Origin: an uncultured Bacillota bacterium
GTDB lineage: Bacteria > Bacillota_I > Bacilli_A > RF39 > UBA660
Assembly (NCBI GenBank): GCA_947165005.1
Contig: CAMUYN010000006.1
Span: 1 to 47,364, forward strand
Direction: 5' to 3'
DNA length: 47,364 bases
The position numbers were made by a program, and so were the translations under genes. The notes below the pieces were generated by a model. That model saw nothing but the letters and a program-made list of their open reading frames with translations. It did not search any database and was not told the origin of the DNA. Positions 8,745 to 17,889 of the stretch are shown piece after piece. Numbering within the stretch: the first letter of the stretch is position 1; each line of letters begins with the position of its first letter.

Positions 8745-9279
8745 ATTTAATTATATATTCCCAGCCTGGTCTCCAAGCTTTTGTTTTTCTCCAATCATTT
8801 TCAATAGCATCTTCCCAAGTAATACCTTTAGTAATCACTTCAAAAGCAAATTGTGGAGCTTTATGCGCTACTATAGCAACTGTTTTACCATCATAATTCT
8901 CTAGTAAATAGTTACAGAAATCTCTTACTCTATTTTCTACATCTTTTAGAGATTCACCATTTGGGAATGGTTCATTTATATGATCTTCATATACTACTAA
9001 AGATGAATCTTGACCATTTAAATCTCCATAATTACATTCTCTAATTCTATCATCATGAAGTATGTCTTTAATTCCTTTAAAAGTATAATCAGCAGAATCA
9101 ATTGCTCTTTGTAAATCAGAAGAAATAACTAAGTCAATTTCATCCATATTAATTTGTTCTTTTAAATCTATACTTTGTTTAATGCCTTTTTCAGTAAGTT
9201 CTCCTGGAATCCATCCAGTAGACTTATGTTCAGCATTATCTGTTGTTGTACCATGAACAAAATATATTACTTTAACCAT
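8743..9279 (-). CDS. Histidine phosphatase superfamily protein lacking the RHG arginine
   Basis: This 178-residue protein has the phosphoglycerate-mutase-like fold: an opening strand with the catalytic His in F-V-H-G-T-T, S-S-D-L-Q-R-A for the phosphate pocket, E-C-N-Y-G-D-L-N-G with the acid, and the second His in V-A-H-K-A. The first motif is normally R-H-G; here Arg is Val, so one phosphate-binding arginine is missing. It may act on a different phosphomonoester or be weakly active. The start is at 9279: GGAGGG lies just before it and the upstream ATG is part of that site. It follows ackA directly. Confidence 0.8.
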   Translation of the reverse strand: MVKVIYFVHGTTTDNAEHKSTGWIPGELTEKGIKQSIDLKEQINMDEIDLVISSDLQRAIDSADYTFKGIKDILHDDRIRECNYGDLNGQDSSLVVYEDHINEPFPNGESLKDVENRVRDFCNYLLENYDGKTVAIVAHKAPQFAFEVITKGITWEDAIENDWRKTKAWRPGWEYIIK

Positions 9280-9290
9280 ATTTCCCTCCA

Positions 9291-10481
9291 TTATTTAATT
9301 AAATTAACAGTTTCTCTTGCAATCATTAATTCTTCTTCAGTTGGTACTATCCATACTTTTACTTTAGAAGTATCTTTAGAAATTTGTGTTTCTACTGCTT
9401 TAACAGCATTTCTTTCTTCATCAAGTTCTACACCCATGAATCCTAAATAAGAACAAATTTCTTTTCTTTCATCTATTCCTCTTTCACCTACACCACCAGC
9501 GAATGCTATAACATCTACACCATTCATAGCAGCAGCGAATTTAGCTATGTAACCTGCAATATTATAACAATATTCTGTAAATGCAAGCCTTGCCATTTTA
9601 TTTCCTTCTTCAGCTTGAGAAATAACATCTCTATTATCAGCAGATACTCCTGATACTCCAAGAAGTCCTGATTCTTTATTAAGAATTCTATTCATTTCTT
9701 CTGGAGAAATTTCTTCTTTTTCCATTATATATGTAACTACTGATGGATCAAGGTCACCTGAACGAGAACCCATCATAATTCCACCTAGTGGAGTTAATCC
9801 CATAGAAGTATCGATACATTCTCCATTTAATACTGCTGATATTGAAGCTCCTTGTCCAATATGACAAGTAATTATCTTTAATCCTTTTATATCTTCACCA
9901 AGAAGCTCTGCAGTTCTATGAGAAACATAGTTATGGCTTGTTCCATGTGCACCATATTTTCTTATTCCATATTTTTCATAGTATTTATATGGTATTGGGA
10001 ATAAGTAATGTTCTTTTGGCATTGTTTGATGGAATGCAGTATCAAATACTACCACATTCTTCTTATTAGGCAATGCTTTTTGAAGTGCATATATACCTTG
10101 TAAATGTCCTGGATTATGAAGTGGTGCAAATTTAATTGCATCTTTAATACCTTCAATAACTTCATCATCTACTACTACTGATTTAGTAAATTTTTCTCCT
10201 CCATGAACTATTCTATGACCTATACCATCTATTTCATCAAGTGATGATATAACTCCATGTTCTTCATCAGTTAATTGTTTTAATATTAAGCTGATTGCCG
10301 CATCATGGTCAGCTGCATCTATTTCGTATGTAAACTTTTCTTCACCAACTTTGTGAGTTAAGAAAGATCCTTCCATACCTATTCTTTCATAATTCCCTTT
10401 TGCGATAACTTTTTCATTTTCCATATCAAGAAGTTGATATTTAACAGAAGAACTACCACAATTTATAACTAATATTTTCAT
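9291..10481 (-). CDS. ackA: Acetate kinase
   Basis: AckA makes ATP and acetate from acetyl phosphate, the last step of fermentative acetate production. The 396-residue length is typical. Family residues visible: N7 in the first ATP-site strand, R90 in G-H-R-I-V-H-G-G, D147 in F-D-T-A-F-H, H179 in G-A-H-G-T-S-H, R240 in G-S-R-S-G-D, and a C-terminal T-E-E-E-L. The phosphate loop reads HIGQGAS, with Gln in place of the usual Asn. AAGGAG precedes the ATG. No pta gene is next to it; the downstream partner is the histidine-phosphatase homologue. Confidence 0.97.
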   Translation of the reverse strand: MKILVINCGSSSVKYQLLDMENEKVIAKGNYERIGMEGSFLTHKVGEEKFTYEIDAADHDAAISLILKQLTDEEHGVISSLDEIDGIGHRIVHGGEKFTKSVVVDDEVIEGIKDAIKFAPLHNPGHLQGIYALQKALPNKKNVVVFDTAFHQTMPKEHYLFPIPYKYYEKYGIRKYGAHGTSHNYVSHRTAELLGEDIKGLKIITCHIGQGASISAVLNGECIDTSMGLTPLGGIMMGSRSGDLDPSVVTYIMEKEEISPEEMNRILNKESGLLGVSGVSADNRDVISQAEEGNKMARLAFTEYCYNIAGYIAKFAAAMNGVDVIAFAGGVGERGIDERKEICSYLGFMGVELDEERNAVKAVETQISKDTSKVKVWIVPTEEELMIARETVNLIK

Positions 10482-10529
10482 AATTTTTCTCCTTTTCGCA
10501 TATTATACATTATTTTTATTTAAAATACA

Positions 10530-12644
10530 TTAATTATTTTTAATTTCTTCATATTTTTGATCTAAATTAATATCTAGATTAATTATATTACCTTGTTCAT
10601 CTTTATTATAACTATATAAAGTAACATAACCATTACCTTTGATATTACATTTTAAATTAGCAATATTACAATATTGTTTTACTTCTTTAGAAGATAAACC
10701 ACTTAGATCACTTTCAGTAAAACTACCATTAGTAAGAAGTATTACTTTACCATTAGCAATTCCACTTTCTGGATATTGTGTAATTATCTTTTGACCATCC
10801 CCAATAATTAAGTACTTAACACCATTAACATCAAGTACATTCTTTACATCATCAATCTTTTTATTTATATAATTTTCTACATCATAAGTGGCTTTCTTAT
10901 TTTCTCTAACATTTGTTAAATTATAGTAAGCCTCTAAGTCTTTTATTAAAGATTTGACTGAATTTGATAATGGTGTACTTGAATATGAATCTTGGAATGC
11001 TATATAGAATACATATTTAGGGTTATCCTTTGGATACATACCCGCAAAAGACTTATAACTCTTATAATTAGATGGATAATATGTACCTGTATTTGGGTTA
11101 TATACTTCTGCAGTACCAGTTTTACCTATAATACTATATCCATCCATATGATAATCTCCACCAGTACCAGATCCACTATTAACTACTGAATCCATAAGAT
11201 TCTTAATGTAATTAACTGTATACTCTGATGCTACCTTAGTACCTTTTTGATCTTTAGCTTGATATACTACCTTTTTATTATTAGGATCTACAATCTTTTC
11301 TACTATTGTAGGATTTAATACATATCCATCATTTGATATAGCAGTCAATGCTTTTATATGCTGAATTGGTGTAGTCATTATACCTTGACCAAATCCAGCA
11401 GTAGCTATTTCAATATCATATTTAAAATCAAGACTTCCTTCTACTTCACCATATAATTCAATACCTGTTTTAGAACCAAAGCCTAACTTCTTTAAATAAG
11501 CCTTTAATTCATCTCCAGTTAAATATTTTTGCATTAAGTTAGCAATACCGATATTAGATGACTGCATATATCCAAAATCATATGTAACAACACCCCAACC
11601 ATAACCATTCCAGTCTTTAATATTATATCCATCTATATCCATAGTACCTGATAAATAAGTATCTTGGCCATTATAATTACCTTTTTCTAGTGTAGCCATG
11701 TAAGTATATGTTTTCATTGTAGAACCCGGTTCAAATGATATAGATACTAATGGATTTAAGTAATTTTCAATATTTTTTATATTTGGGTCAAAACTAGGTT
11801 TTGTTGCTGATGCTATTACTTTACCTGTTTTTGCTTCAGCAACAACAAAGATGGCTGATGTCGCACCAGAATTTTCAAATTCCCTATTTAATGCTCTCTC
11901 TGTCATAAGTTGAACATTACTGTCTATAGTTAAATAAATATCAAATCCATCTTCTTTTTCAATTCTAACTTCAGGTATATTAACTAATCTATATCCGTTT
12001 ATATCTTGTTGATATGTAAGAGAACCATTTATTCCATTTAATTTGTCATTATATTTCGATTCAATTCCCATTTCACCAGTCATATTACCATCATCATCAG
12101 TTACAACATAACCAAGTATATAAGATGCAAAATCAAGATTTGGATAATACCTTTTGGAACTCGCTATAAAATCTATACCTGGTAATTTCAATTTTTCTAT
12201 TGATTCCTTTTGAAGTTCTGTTAGACCTCTTCCACCAGGTCCTAATTCTACTTGGTACAAACCATCTTGATCAAGAAGCTCAAAAATCCTTTCTGGTTCC
12301 ATATTAATAAGTGGTGATAATTTTTTTGCTGTTTCTTCCTTATCTACCACATGTCTTGGTGTCGTACTATTCTTACTCCTAGATGAATCAAGATATGCTA
12401 TTACTGTATATGAATCTACTGTTTCTGCAAGTATTTCTTCATTTTTATCATAAATTGAACCACGCGAAGCATATAATGTTTGTTTTGTAGTATTCCTATT
12501 CTTTGCAAACTCTTTTAAATTGATTCCATCTACTTTAGTGGCTAAATTAAGAAACACTATTCTTGCAATTATAATGCAAAATAAAAGAAAGCCACCAATA
12601 AATACAAATTTACTTACATGTATCTTATTCATGGACTTTCTCAT
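10530..12644 (-). CDS. Division penicillin-binding protein with PASTA domains (PBP2x/SpoVD/FtsI type)
   Basis: This 704-residue transpeptidase makes septal peptidoglycan with FtsW. It has a signal anchor (about 12-33), the A-S-R-G-S-I-Y-D-K pedestal motif near 60, and the transpeptidase motifs S308-T-M-K311, S362-S-N364 and K508-T-G-T. After the enzyme domain come two PASTA-like repeats (about 590-640 and 640-690) that could sense muropeptides or substrate. I start at 12644, since AAGGAG is seven bases upstream; the ATG six bases earlier is too close. It is the fourth gene after mraZ, rsmH and ftsL, which fixes its role. The usual next genes (mraY, murD) are absent; ackA follows. Confidence 0.9.
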   Translation of the reverse strand: MRKSMNKIHVSKFVFIGGFLLFCIIIARIVFLNLATKVDGINLKEFAKNRNTTKQTLYASRGSIYDKNEEILAETVDSYTVIAYLDSSRSKNSTTPRHVVDKEETAKKLSPLINMEPERIFELLDQDGLYQVELGPGGRGLTELQKESIEKLKLPGIDFIASSKRYYPNLDFASYILGYVVTDDDGNMTGEMGIESKYNDKLNGINGSLTYQQDINGYRLVNIPEVRIEKEDGFDIYLTIDSNVQLMTERALNREFENSGATSAIFVVAEAKTGKVIASATKPSFDPNIKNIENYLNPLVSISFEPGSTMKTYTYMATLEKGNYNGQDTYLSGTMDIDGYNIKDWNGYGWGVVTYDFGYMQSSNIGIANLMQKYLTGDELKAYLKKLGFGSKTGIELYGEVEGSLDFKYDIEIATAGFGQGIMTTPIQHIKALTAISNDGYVLNPTIVEKIVDPNNKKVVYQAKDQKGTKVASEYTVNYIKNLMDSVVNSGSGTGGDYHMDGYSIIGKTGTAEVYNPNTGTYYPSNYKSYKSFAGMYPKDNPKYVFYIAFQDSYSSTPLSNSVKSLIKDLEAYYNLTNVRENKKATYDVENYINKKIDDVKNVLDVNGVKYLIIGDGQKIITQYPESGIANGKVILLTNGSFTESDLSGLSSKEVKQYCNIANLKCNIKGNGYVTLYSYNKDEQGNIINLDINLDQKYEEIKNN

Positions 12645-12655
12645 AAACATTCTCC

Positions 12656-12943
12656 TTACTTAATTAATCTTATATTATCATTATTATACGCTAACCCTAC
12701 TTGGTTTGCAACTACGTTTACATTTTCTAAAGATGCTAATTCATTTATTTTCATTGTTAAACTTTGATTAACTTCTTTTTGTTCTTTTATATCTCTAGAT
12801 AATCTTTCAACTTCTATATTTATACTAGCTAAAGAATTTTTCATAAAGAAGCTAACGCCCCATAAAAACAATAATAAAACAGCACCTAAAGTTATAAACT
12901 TCTTTTCTCTATTAATTAATTTCCAAGTTTTATTCTTTTTCAT
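12656..12943 (-). CDS. ftsL: Cell division protein FtsL
   Basis: FtsL is a small bitopic divisome protein that with DivIC/FtsB activates the septal synthase. This 95-residue protein has a basic cytoplasmic N-terminus, one membrane helix (about residues 20-37) and a heptad-like coiled-coil segment (about 38-75), then a short outer tail. Sequence is poorly conserved in the family, so the call rests on size, topology and position between rsmH and the division PBP. The start at 12943 has AAAGGAG eight bases upstream; two earlier in-frame ATGs do not. Confidence 0.85.
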   Translation of the reverse strand: MKKNKTWKLINREKKFITLGAVLLLFLWGVSFFMKNSLASINIEVERLSRDIKEQKEVNQSLTMKINELASLENVNVVANQVGLAYNNDNIRLIK

Positions 12944-12956
12944 AAACATATCTCCT

Positions 12957-13880
12957 TTATAATTTTTCAATTACTCTTAATATTGCACTTCTTGATCTGT
13001 TATTTAATTCTAATTCTTCTTTGCTAGGTTTATATTTACCTATTATTTTTATTTTTGGTTTATATTCATCTGGTATAAAAGGTAATCCTTTATATGCTTT
13101 TATAACCTCACTATTTTCTTTAAATATGTTTTTACATATTCTATCTTCTAGAGAATGAAATGTAATGACACATAATCTTCCTCCAGTATTAAGTAAATCT
13201 ATTGAATCAATTAATGCTTTACTAAATACATTTAATTCATCATTAACTTCTATCCTTATTGCCTGAAATACTTTTCTAGCCGGATGATGTTCCCTTCTAT
13301 ATTTTTCAGGAACATTATTTTGGATTATAGAAACTAATTCCATAGTAGTTTCTATTTTTTTATTTTCCCTATATTTTACTATTCCTGATGCTATTGATTT
13401 AGAAAATTTTTCTTCTCCATATTCATAAAAGATTTTAGTTAGATCTTCTAATGAATAATTATTAACTACTTCATAAGCCGATAAAGAAGCATCTTGATTC
13501 ATTCTCATATCAAGTTTTGCATCTTTATGAAAAGAAAAACCTCTTTCGCTCTCATCTAGTTGTGGGCTACTAACACCCAAATCAAATAAAATTCCATCAA
13601 CTTTAGTAATGCCTCTTTTATTTAATTCGGACTTTATATTTACGAAATTACTATTAATAATTTCGTAATTATCATTTATTTGACCAAGAATCTCTTTACT
13701 ATAACCGATAGCTTCCCCATCTTGGTCAAAGGCGAATAAACAACCCCTCGTTATTCGTTTTAATATTTGTGAACTATGACCAGCATAACCTAGAGTACAA
13801 TCAACATATATTCCGTCTTCTTTAATATTTAAGTTTTCTATTGATTCATTTAGTAATACACTAAAGTGTTTATTATTCAT
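12957..13880 (-). CDS. rsmH: 16S rRNA (cytosine-1402 N4) methyltransferase
   Basis: RsmH (MraW) methylates N4 of C1402 in the ribosomal P site using S-adenosylmethionine. The 307-residue length is normal. Visible motifs are the start H-x-x-V-L-L-x-E, Y-V-D-C-T-L-G-Y-A-G-H-S (SAM loop near 25-36), L-F-D-L-G-V-S-S-P-Q-L-D-E-x-x-R-G-F-S-F, F-Q-A-I-R-I-E-V-N and T-F-H-S-L-E-D. Its ATG overlaps the end of mraZ by eight bases, implying translational coupling. The second position of the SAM loop is usually T-x-G-x-G-G-H; Tyr replaces a Gly here. Confidence 0.96.
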   Translation of the reverse strand: MNNKHFSVLLNESIENLNIKEDGIYVDCTLGYAGHSSQILKRITRGCLFAFDQDGEAIGYSKEILGQINDNYEIINSNFVNIKSELNKRGITKVDGILFDLGVSSPQLDESERGFSFHKDAKLDMRMNQDASLSAYEVVNNYSLEDLTKIFYEYGEEKFSKSIASGIVKYRENKKIETTMELVSIIQNNVPEKYRREHHPARKVFQAIRIEVNDELNVFSKALIDSIDLLNTGGRLCVITFHSLEDRICKNIFKENSEVIKAYKGLPFIPDEYKPKIKIIGKYKPSKEELELNNRSRSAILRVIEKL

Positions 13881-14301
13881 TTGTAAATAATCCTTCAGCT
13901 ACATCACTAAACTTATCAATATTATTATTAAAGAATTCTTCATATTTGTCATTTGCCCAAATTTCCAATCTCTCATTAACACCAATTATTATTGCTTCCT
14001 TTTCTAAAGAACAATAACTAATCAAATTGCCTGGTATAATGATTCTTCCATTTGAATCTAGTTCACACTCAGTGGCCCCTGATAAAAACATTCTCATGAA
14101 TGTACGAGCATCCTTATTTGTAAATGGAAGACTTCTTAGTTTATCAACAATTCTTTCCCATTCATTTAGTGAATATACAAATAAGCATTCCTCTAAACCA
14201 CGTGTAATAACAAACTTATTACCTAATTCCTCCCTAAATTTAGATGGAATTATAAGTCTGTTTTTTTCGTCCAAATTGTGATGAAATTCTCCCATGAACA
14301 T
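13873..14301 (-). CDS. mraZ: MraZ transcriptional regulator
   Basis: MraZ is an AbrB-fold DNA-binding protein, found as a ring, that controls the division and cell-wall cluster it starts. The 142-residue protein begins MFMGEFHHNLDEKNRL, the classic opening, and has two SpoVT-AbrB half-domains (about 5-50 and 75-122), each with a [DE]-x-[KN]-x-R-[LI]-x-[IL]-P core. I use the ATG at 14301, six bases after GGGGG, rather than the frame opening at 14316. Its likely own operator, three GTGG boxes at 10-bp steps, sits directly upstream and overlaps its ribosome site. Confidence 0.95.
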   Translation of the reverse strand: MFMGEFHHNLDEKNRLIIPSKFREELGNKFVITRGLEECLFVYSLNEWERIVDKLRSLPFTNKDARTFMRMFLSGATECELDSNGRIIIPGNLISYCSLEKEAIIIGVNERLEIWANDKYEEFFNNNIDKFSDVAEGLFTNE

Positions 14302-14307
14302 ATTAAT

Positions 14308-14336
14308 CCCCCACATTCAACCACTTTCCTCCACTG
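14308..14336 (-). promoter_or_regulatory. MraZ-type operator: three GTGG boxes in 10-bp phase
   Basis: On the minus strand the three steps read CAGTGGAGG, AAAGTGGTTG and AATGTGGGGG; the GTGG core recurs at exactly 10-bp spacing (complement CCAC at 14311, 14321, 14331). MraZ is known to bind short direct repeats with TGGG or AAAGTG cores upstream of its own gene, so these are probably its operator. The last box doubles as the mraZ ribosome site. Confidence 0.75.
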
Positions 14337-14345
14337 GTTAATAAA

Positions 14346-14374
14346 ATTATATTATATATAATATAAAAAGTCTA
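14346..14374 (-). promoter_or_regulatory. mraZ operon promoter
   Basis: On the minus strand TAGACT (14369-14374), a 17-bp spacer and TATAAT (14346-14351). Transcription should start near 14339, just before the three operator boxes. A further AAAGTGT lies at the upstream edge of the -35 box (14374-14380), out of phase with the others. Confidence 0.65.
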
Positions 14375-14427
14375 CACTTTATAAAAAAAAATATAAAATT
14401 ATACATTTTTTACATTTTTGTGTAAAT

Positions 14428-14460
14428 AAAAAAAGATATGTATTATTACATACCTTTTTT
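14428..14460 (-). terminator. Intrinsic terminator ending the fmt-rseP-cdsA side operon
   Basis: AAAAAAGGTATGTA pairs with TACATATCTTTTTT on the minus strand around a four-base loop (one G-U pair). The stop codon of the preceding gene is inside the stem. The gap from here to the mraZ promoter contains nothing else I can support. Confidence 0.8.
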
Positions 14461-15015
14461 CATTAACGTTTTATTTGTTTTACATAAACCATCTGAATAC
14501 ATTTCTATAAAATGATTAGTTAATGCAGCAAATATATATGTTTTTTCTTCTTCAGTCTTAGCAATTGGATCAATTGTCTCATTCTTTGCTGTATTTACAT
14601 GAAATCTTGTATTACGACCAAATTCAACTTTATTATTGTGATAAAAATTAACCTTTACTGCTCCAAGTGATGCCTTTTTTTGGTAATCAGCATCTATTTC
14701 TTCATCATTTTCACCAATTTCATCTAAAGAAATATTTTTTAAAAATTTCATTCCATCTTTATAATATGCTGTATTTAACAAAAGTTTAAATTCACTTGAC
14801 AATCCAGGTAATAATCTTTCATCTAGTTCATTTTCTAAATCTATTATTGTCTTATAGTAATTAATATATCTCTTTTTAAATTCCTCATTATATTTTTTAG
14901 TTTCTTCTTCTGTATTAAATGCATACTTAATTAACAGATAGCATTTTGTAACATCTGTTAATGAATCATCCATTTCCTTTTTCATTTCTGCAAATGATTT
15001 ATTATGTGCTTTCAT
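14446..15015 (-). CDS. Hypothetical protein, cytoplasmic
   Basis: This 189-residue protein is highly charged, has no signal peptide or membrane segment, and is probably helical in its first half (many Glu/Lys heptads around residues 5-75) with a mixed second half. I see no known motif. AGGAGGG seven bases before the ATG at 15015 fixes the start; an in-frame ATG at 15030 precedes that site. It lies 24 bp after fmt and ends at a strong terminator, so it is the last gene of the cdsA-rseP-fmt transcript. Confidence 0.65.
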   Translation of the reverse strand: MKAHNKSFAEMKKEMDDSLTDVTKCYLLIKYAFNTEEETKKYNEEFKKRYINYYKTIIDLENELDERLLPGLSSEFKLLLNTAYYKDGMKFLKNISLDEIGENDEEIDADYQKKASLGAVKVNFYHNNKVEFGRNTRFHVNTAKNETIDPIAKTEEEKTYIFAALTNHFIEMYSDGLCKTNKTLMKKGM

Positions 15016-15039
15016 TTTCCCTCCTGACATAAAATAGTT

Positions 15040-15975
15040 TTAATCAATTGTCTTTCCTATTAATTTATTTTTATCTTGAATGCCATGAAGATAATCCTTT
15101 ACTAACTCTCTAGTTTTACCTTCAATTTGAATATCAGTTATTATAATTTCATAGTCTTTTGAACTAATACCTATTCCATCTTCATAAACATTTGTAATTT
15201 CACCTGGTCTACCCGTTTTCTCTTTTCCAATTTTAGAATTGAATATTTTAATTCTTTTATTATCAAGAAAAGCATAAGCTCCAGGTATCTCACTTAATCC
15301 TCTAATCTTATTATATATGTTAGTAGCATAATCATTAAAATCTATTTTTTCATCTTCTTTAGTTATATTATATGCATAAGTTGCTTTTGTGTTATCTTGT
15401 TTTATTGGATTAATATCCCCTTTTATTATTTTTGGTATAAATTCACTTATCATCTCTGATCCAAGCAAACTTAATTTATCAAACATTATACTAGTATTAT
15501 CTGTATCTAATATTGGTATTTCCTTCTGATATAGAATATCCCCTTCATCCATTTTTTCATTCATAAACATTATTGTAATTCCTGTCTTATCTTTTCCATC
15601 CATTACAGCATGATGTATAGGAGCACCACCTCTATATTCAGGTAAAAGTGATGCATGGATATTAATACATCCATATTTTGGGTAGTCTATTAATTCTTTT
15701 GGAATTATTTGACCATAAGCGCATGTAACTATTAAATCTGGTTTTAAATCTATTATTTCTTTATATTCTTCCCTTATTTTATTTGGTTGAAATACTTTTA
15801 TACCGTTTTCTAAAGCAAATTCTTTTACTTTAGAGGGAGTTAAAACTTTTTTTCTTCCAACATATTTATCAGGTTGTGTAACAACTAACTCAACATCATA
15901 ATTATTTATTAATTCTCTTAGTGGGCCTACACTAAATTCTGGTGTTCCCATATAAACTATCTTTAATTCATTCAT
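15040..15975 (-). CDS. fmt: Methionyl-tRNA formyltransferase
   Basis: Fmt adds a formyl group from 10-formyl-tetrahydrofolate to initiator Met-tRNA. The 311-residue protein has the N-terminal Rossmann domain starting K-I-V-Y-M-G-T-P-E-F, the catalytic set N105, H107 and D143, the S-L-L-P-E-Y-R-G-G-A-P loop (109-119), and a C-terminal OB-like tRNA-binding domain from about 205. AGGTGA supports the start. It lies just downstream of rseP. The matching deformylase gene (def) is elsewhere in the window. Confidence 0.96.
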   Translation of the reverse strand: MNELKIVYMGTPEFSVGPLRELINNYDVELVVTQPDKYVGRKKVLTPSKVKEFALENGIKVFQPNKIREEYKEIIDLKPDLIVTCAYGQIIPKELIDYPKYGCINIHASLLPEYRGGAPIHHAVMDGKDKTGITIMFMNEKMDEGDILYQKEIPILDTDNTSIMFDKLSLLGSEMISEFIPKIIKGDINPIKQDNTKATYAYNITKEDEKIDFNDYATNIYNKIRGLSEIPGAYAFLDNKRIKIFNSKIGKEKTGRPGEITNVYEDGIGISSKDYEIIITDIQIEGKTRELVKDYLHGIQDKNKLIGKTID

Positions 15976-15983
15976 ACATTCAC

Positions 15984-17027
15984 CTAAAATAATTTAATAA
16001 TATCTTTTATTGTTACAAAAACCATTAGAATCATTAATAAAACAAATCCTATAGTATTAATAATTGATTTTATCTTCATTGAGATCTTTTTGCCAGTAAT
16101 CTTCTCTATTATTAATAGGAACGCTTGACCACCATCAAAAGCTGGGAATGGAAGTATATTCATAAATCCAACATTTATTGATAGATATGCTGTTAAATAT
16201 AATAATGAATAAATTGCACCATCACCTTTTGAAAGAGTTCCAACAGCAGAATAAATACCAACTGGTCCTGATAATGAATTAACTCCTAGTTTACCAGTAA
16301 ATAAACTTATTATAACAATTAACAATCCCTTGAATATAGATATAAATTTTCCAAATGAATACTTAACCACATCCAAGAAACCTTTTCCTATTCTACCTTT
16401 TACAGAAATTCCATAATAATACGTTTTATTTTCTTCACTATATACTGGTTTTATTTTTTTATATGTTACTTCTTTACCATCTTTCTTTCTAACAGTAATA
16501 TCAATCTTTTTTCCTTCACCAGCTATTGCAAGTCTTATCTGAATATCATCAAAATTGCTAACTTTTTTGCCATTAATTCTTGTAATAACATCCCCATTTC
16601 TTGCACCAGCTTTATATAAAGGATAATCTTTTGGTAAATTATCTAATTTGTTTGTTGTAAATGAAGTGCCACAAATTAAAGCTAAAATAAAAATAATTAC
16701 AAATCCTAAAACAAAATTATTAAATACTCCAGCTACCATAACAGACATTTTTTGTAAAAAACTTTTATTACATAATTTTTGATTATCTTTAATATTTTTA
16801 TCATCCTCATCTGTTTCACCAGCCAACATAACATAACCACCAAGAGGAATTAATTTTATCATATATTCAGTTTCATCATTTTTTCTTTTAAAAGAAAAAA
16901 GTTTTGGACCAAATCCTAATGAAAATTCATATACATAAATGCCATGTTTCTTGGCCATTATAAAATGCCCTAATTCATGTATAAATACTATTAAGCCTAA
17001 AATTAATATAAATATTATTAATGTCAT
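15984..17027 (-). CDS. rseP: Site-2 intramembrane zinc metalloprotease (RseP/RasP)
   Basis: RseP cuts membrane-embedded substrates such as anti-sigma factors and cleared signal peptides. The 347-residue protein has H17-E18-x2-H21 in its first membrane helix as the zinc site, a PDZ domain at about 125-195 (G-A-R-N-G-D-V-I-T-R-I-N-G-K), and the second metal motif near the C-terminus, N-I-L-P-F-P-A-F-D-G-G. Four membrane segments are expected. AAGGAGG lies seven bases before the ATG. The cdsA-rseP order matches the common uppS-cdsA-dxr-rseP cluster, but uppS and dxr are missing here. Confidence 0.95.
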   Translation of the reverse strand: MTLIIFILILGLIVFIHELGHFIMAKKHGIYVYEFSLGFGPKLFSFKRKNDETEYMIKLIPLGGYVMLAGETDEDDKNIKDNQKLCNKSFLQKMSVMVAGVFNNFVLGFVIIFILALICGTSFTTNKLDNLPKDYPLYKAGARNGDVITRINGKKVSNFDDIQIRLAIAGEGKKIDITVRKKDGKEVTYKKIKPVYSEENKTYYYGISVKGRIGKGFLDVVKYSFGKFISIFKGLLIVIISLFTGKLGVNSLSGPVGIYSAVGTLSKGDGAIYSLLYLTAYLSINVGFMNILPFPAFDGGQAFLLIIEKITGKKISMKIKSIINTIGFVLLMILMVFVTIKDIIKLF

Positions 17028-17036
17028 AAACCCTCC

Positions 17037-17813
17037 TTATAAAAATAATAATTTAATTACAATATAAAATAAACTTACGAATGCTATACTATCAAATCTA
17101 TCAAGCATACCTCCATGTCCAGGTATTAAGTTTGAATAATCTTTTACTTCGAATTCTCTTTTTATAGCACTAAATACTAAATCACCTATTTGGCCTATTA
17201 TAGATAGTGCAAAACTAATTATTACTACAATAGCTATATTAGCACCTGGATCAACAAATAATAAATATAAAACAGAAGATATTGATGTAGATACTATTAA
17301 TCCTATCAAGCTTCCCTCTATCGTTTTATTAGGTGATATTCTTTCTAGTAATTTATTTTTACCAAGAAACTTTCCACCTAAATAAGCAAAAGTATCAGTT
17401 AATATAGTTATAGATAATAAATACAATATTTCCCATAGTGAACCTAATCTAATGTTTATAACAGAATGAAATATTACCCCAATAAATATTATAATTCCTA
17501 CTAAGCTAGTAACACTACTAAAAGTATATTCATTTTTCTTAAATATTATTAATGGAATAAACAAGATCATTATTACTAATGCTATAGCTTGTAAAATAGA
17601 ATCTAAGCTAAGAGTTAAAACTACAACTGAAATGTAAGAGAATATTTCCATTATTAATGGAATATTATTTTTTTTCTTAAATAACAATAATAATTCTCTA
17701 AATGATAGTGCTGCTATAGCAGCAACTCCAATTTCAAAATAAATATCACCAAGAATAAGTAAAGGTACTAAAACTACAATTAAAATTGCAGCACCTAATA
17801 ATCTCATCTTCAT
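17037..17813 (-). CDS. cdsA: Phosphatidate cytidylyltransferase (CDP-diglyceride synthase)
   Basis: CdsA makes CDP-diacylglycerol from phosphatidic acid and CTP, the branch point for membrane phospholipids. The 258-residue protein is a multi-span membrane protein (about seven segments) and carries the full family signature near the C-terminus: S-A-I-K-R-E-F, K-D-Y-S-N-L-I-P-G-H-G-G and M-L-D-R-F-D-S. I start at 17813 because GGTGATA precedes that ATG; the longer frame to 17870 runs through the upstream terminator. It leads the cdsA-rseP-fmt group. Confidence 0.95.
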   Translation of the reverse strand: MKMRLLGAAILIVVLVPLLILGDIYFEIGVAAIAALSFRELLLLFKKKNNIPLIMEIFSYISVVVLTLSLDSILQAIALVIMILFIPLIIFKKNEYTFSSVTSLVGIIIFIGVIFHSVINIRLGSLWEILYLLSITILTDTFAYLGGKFLGKNKLLERISPNKTIEGSLIGLIVSTSISSVLYLLFVDPGANIAIVVIISFALSIIGQIGDLVFSAIKREFEVKDYSNLIPGHGGMLDRFDSIAFVSLFYIVIKLLFL

Positions 17814-17857
17814 ATTATCACCATTATAATTATATAATATATAGACTTTTTTTACAA

Positions 17858-17889
17858 TAAAAAAAGACATTAGTTTTACTAATATCTTT
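17858..17889 (-). terminator. Intrinsic terminator upstream of cdsA
   Basis: AAAGATATTAGT pairs with ACTAATGTCTTT on the minus strand around a three-base loop, then a T run. It ends the pair of unknown genes at 17890-19405. Confidence 0.8.
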
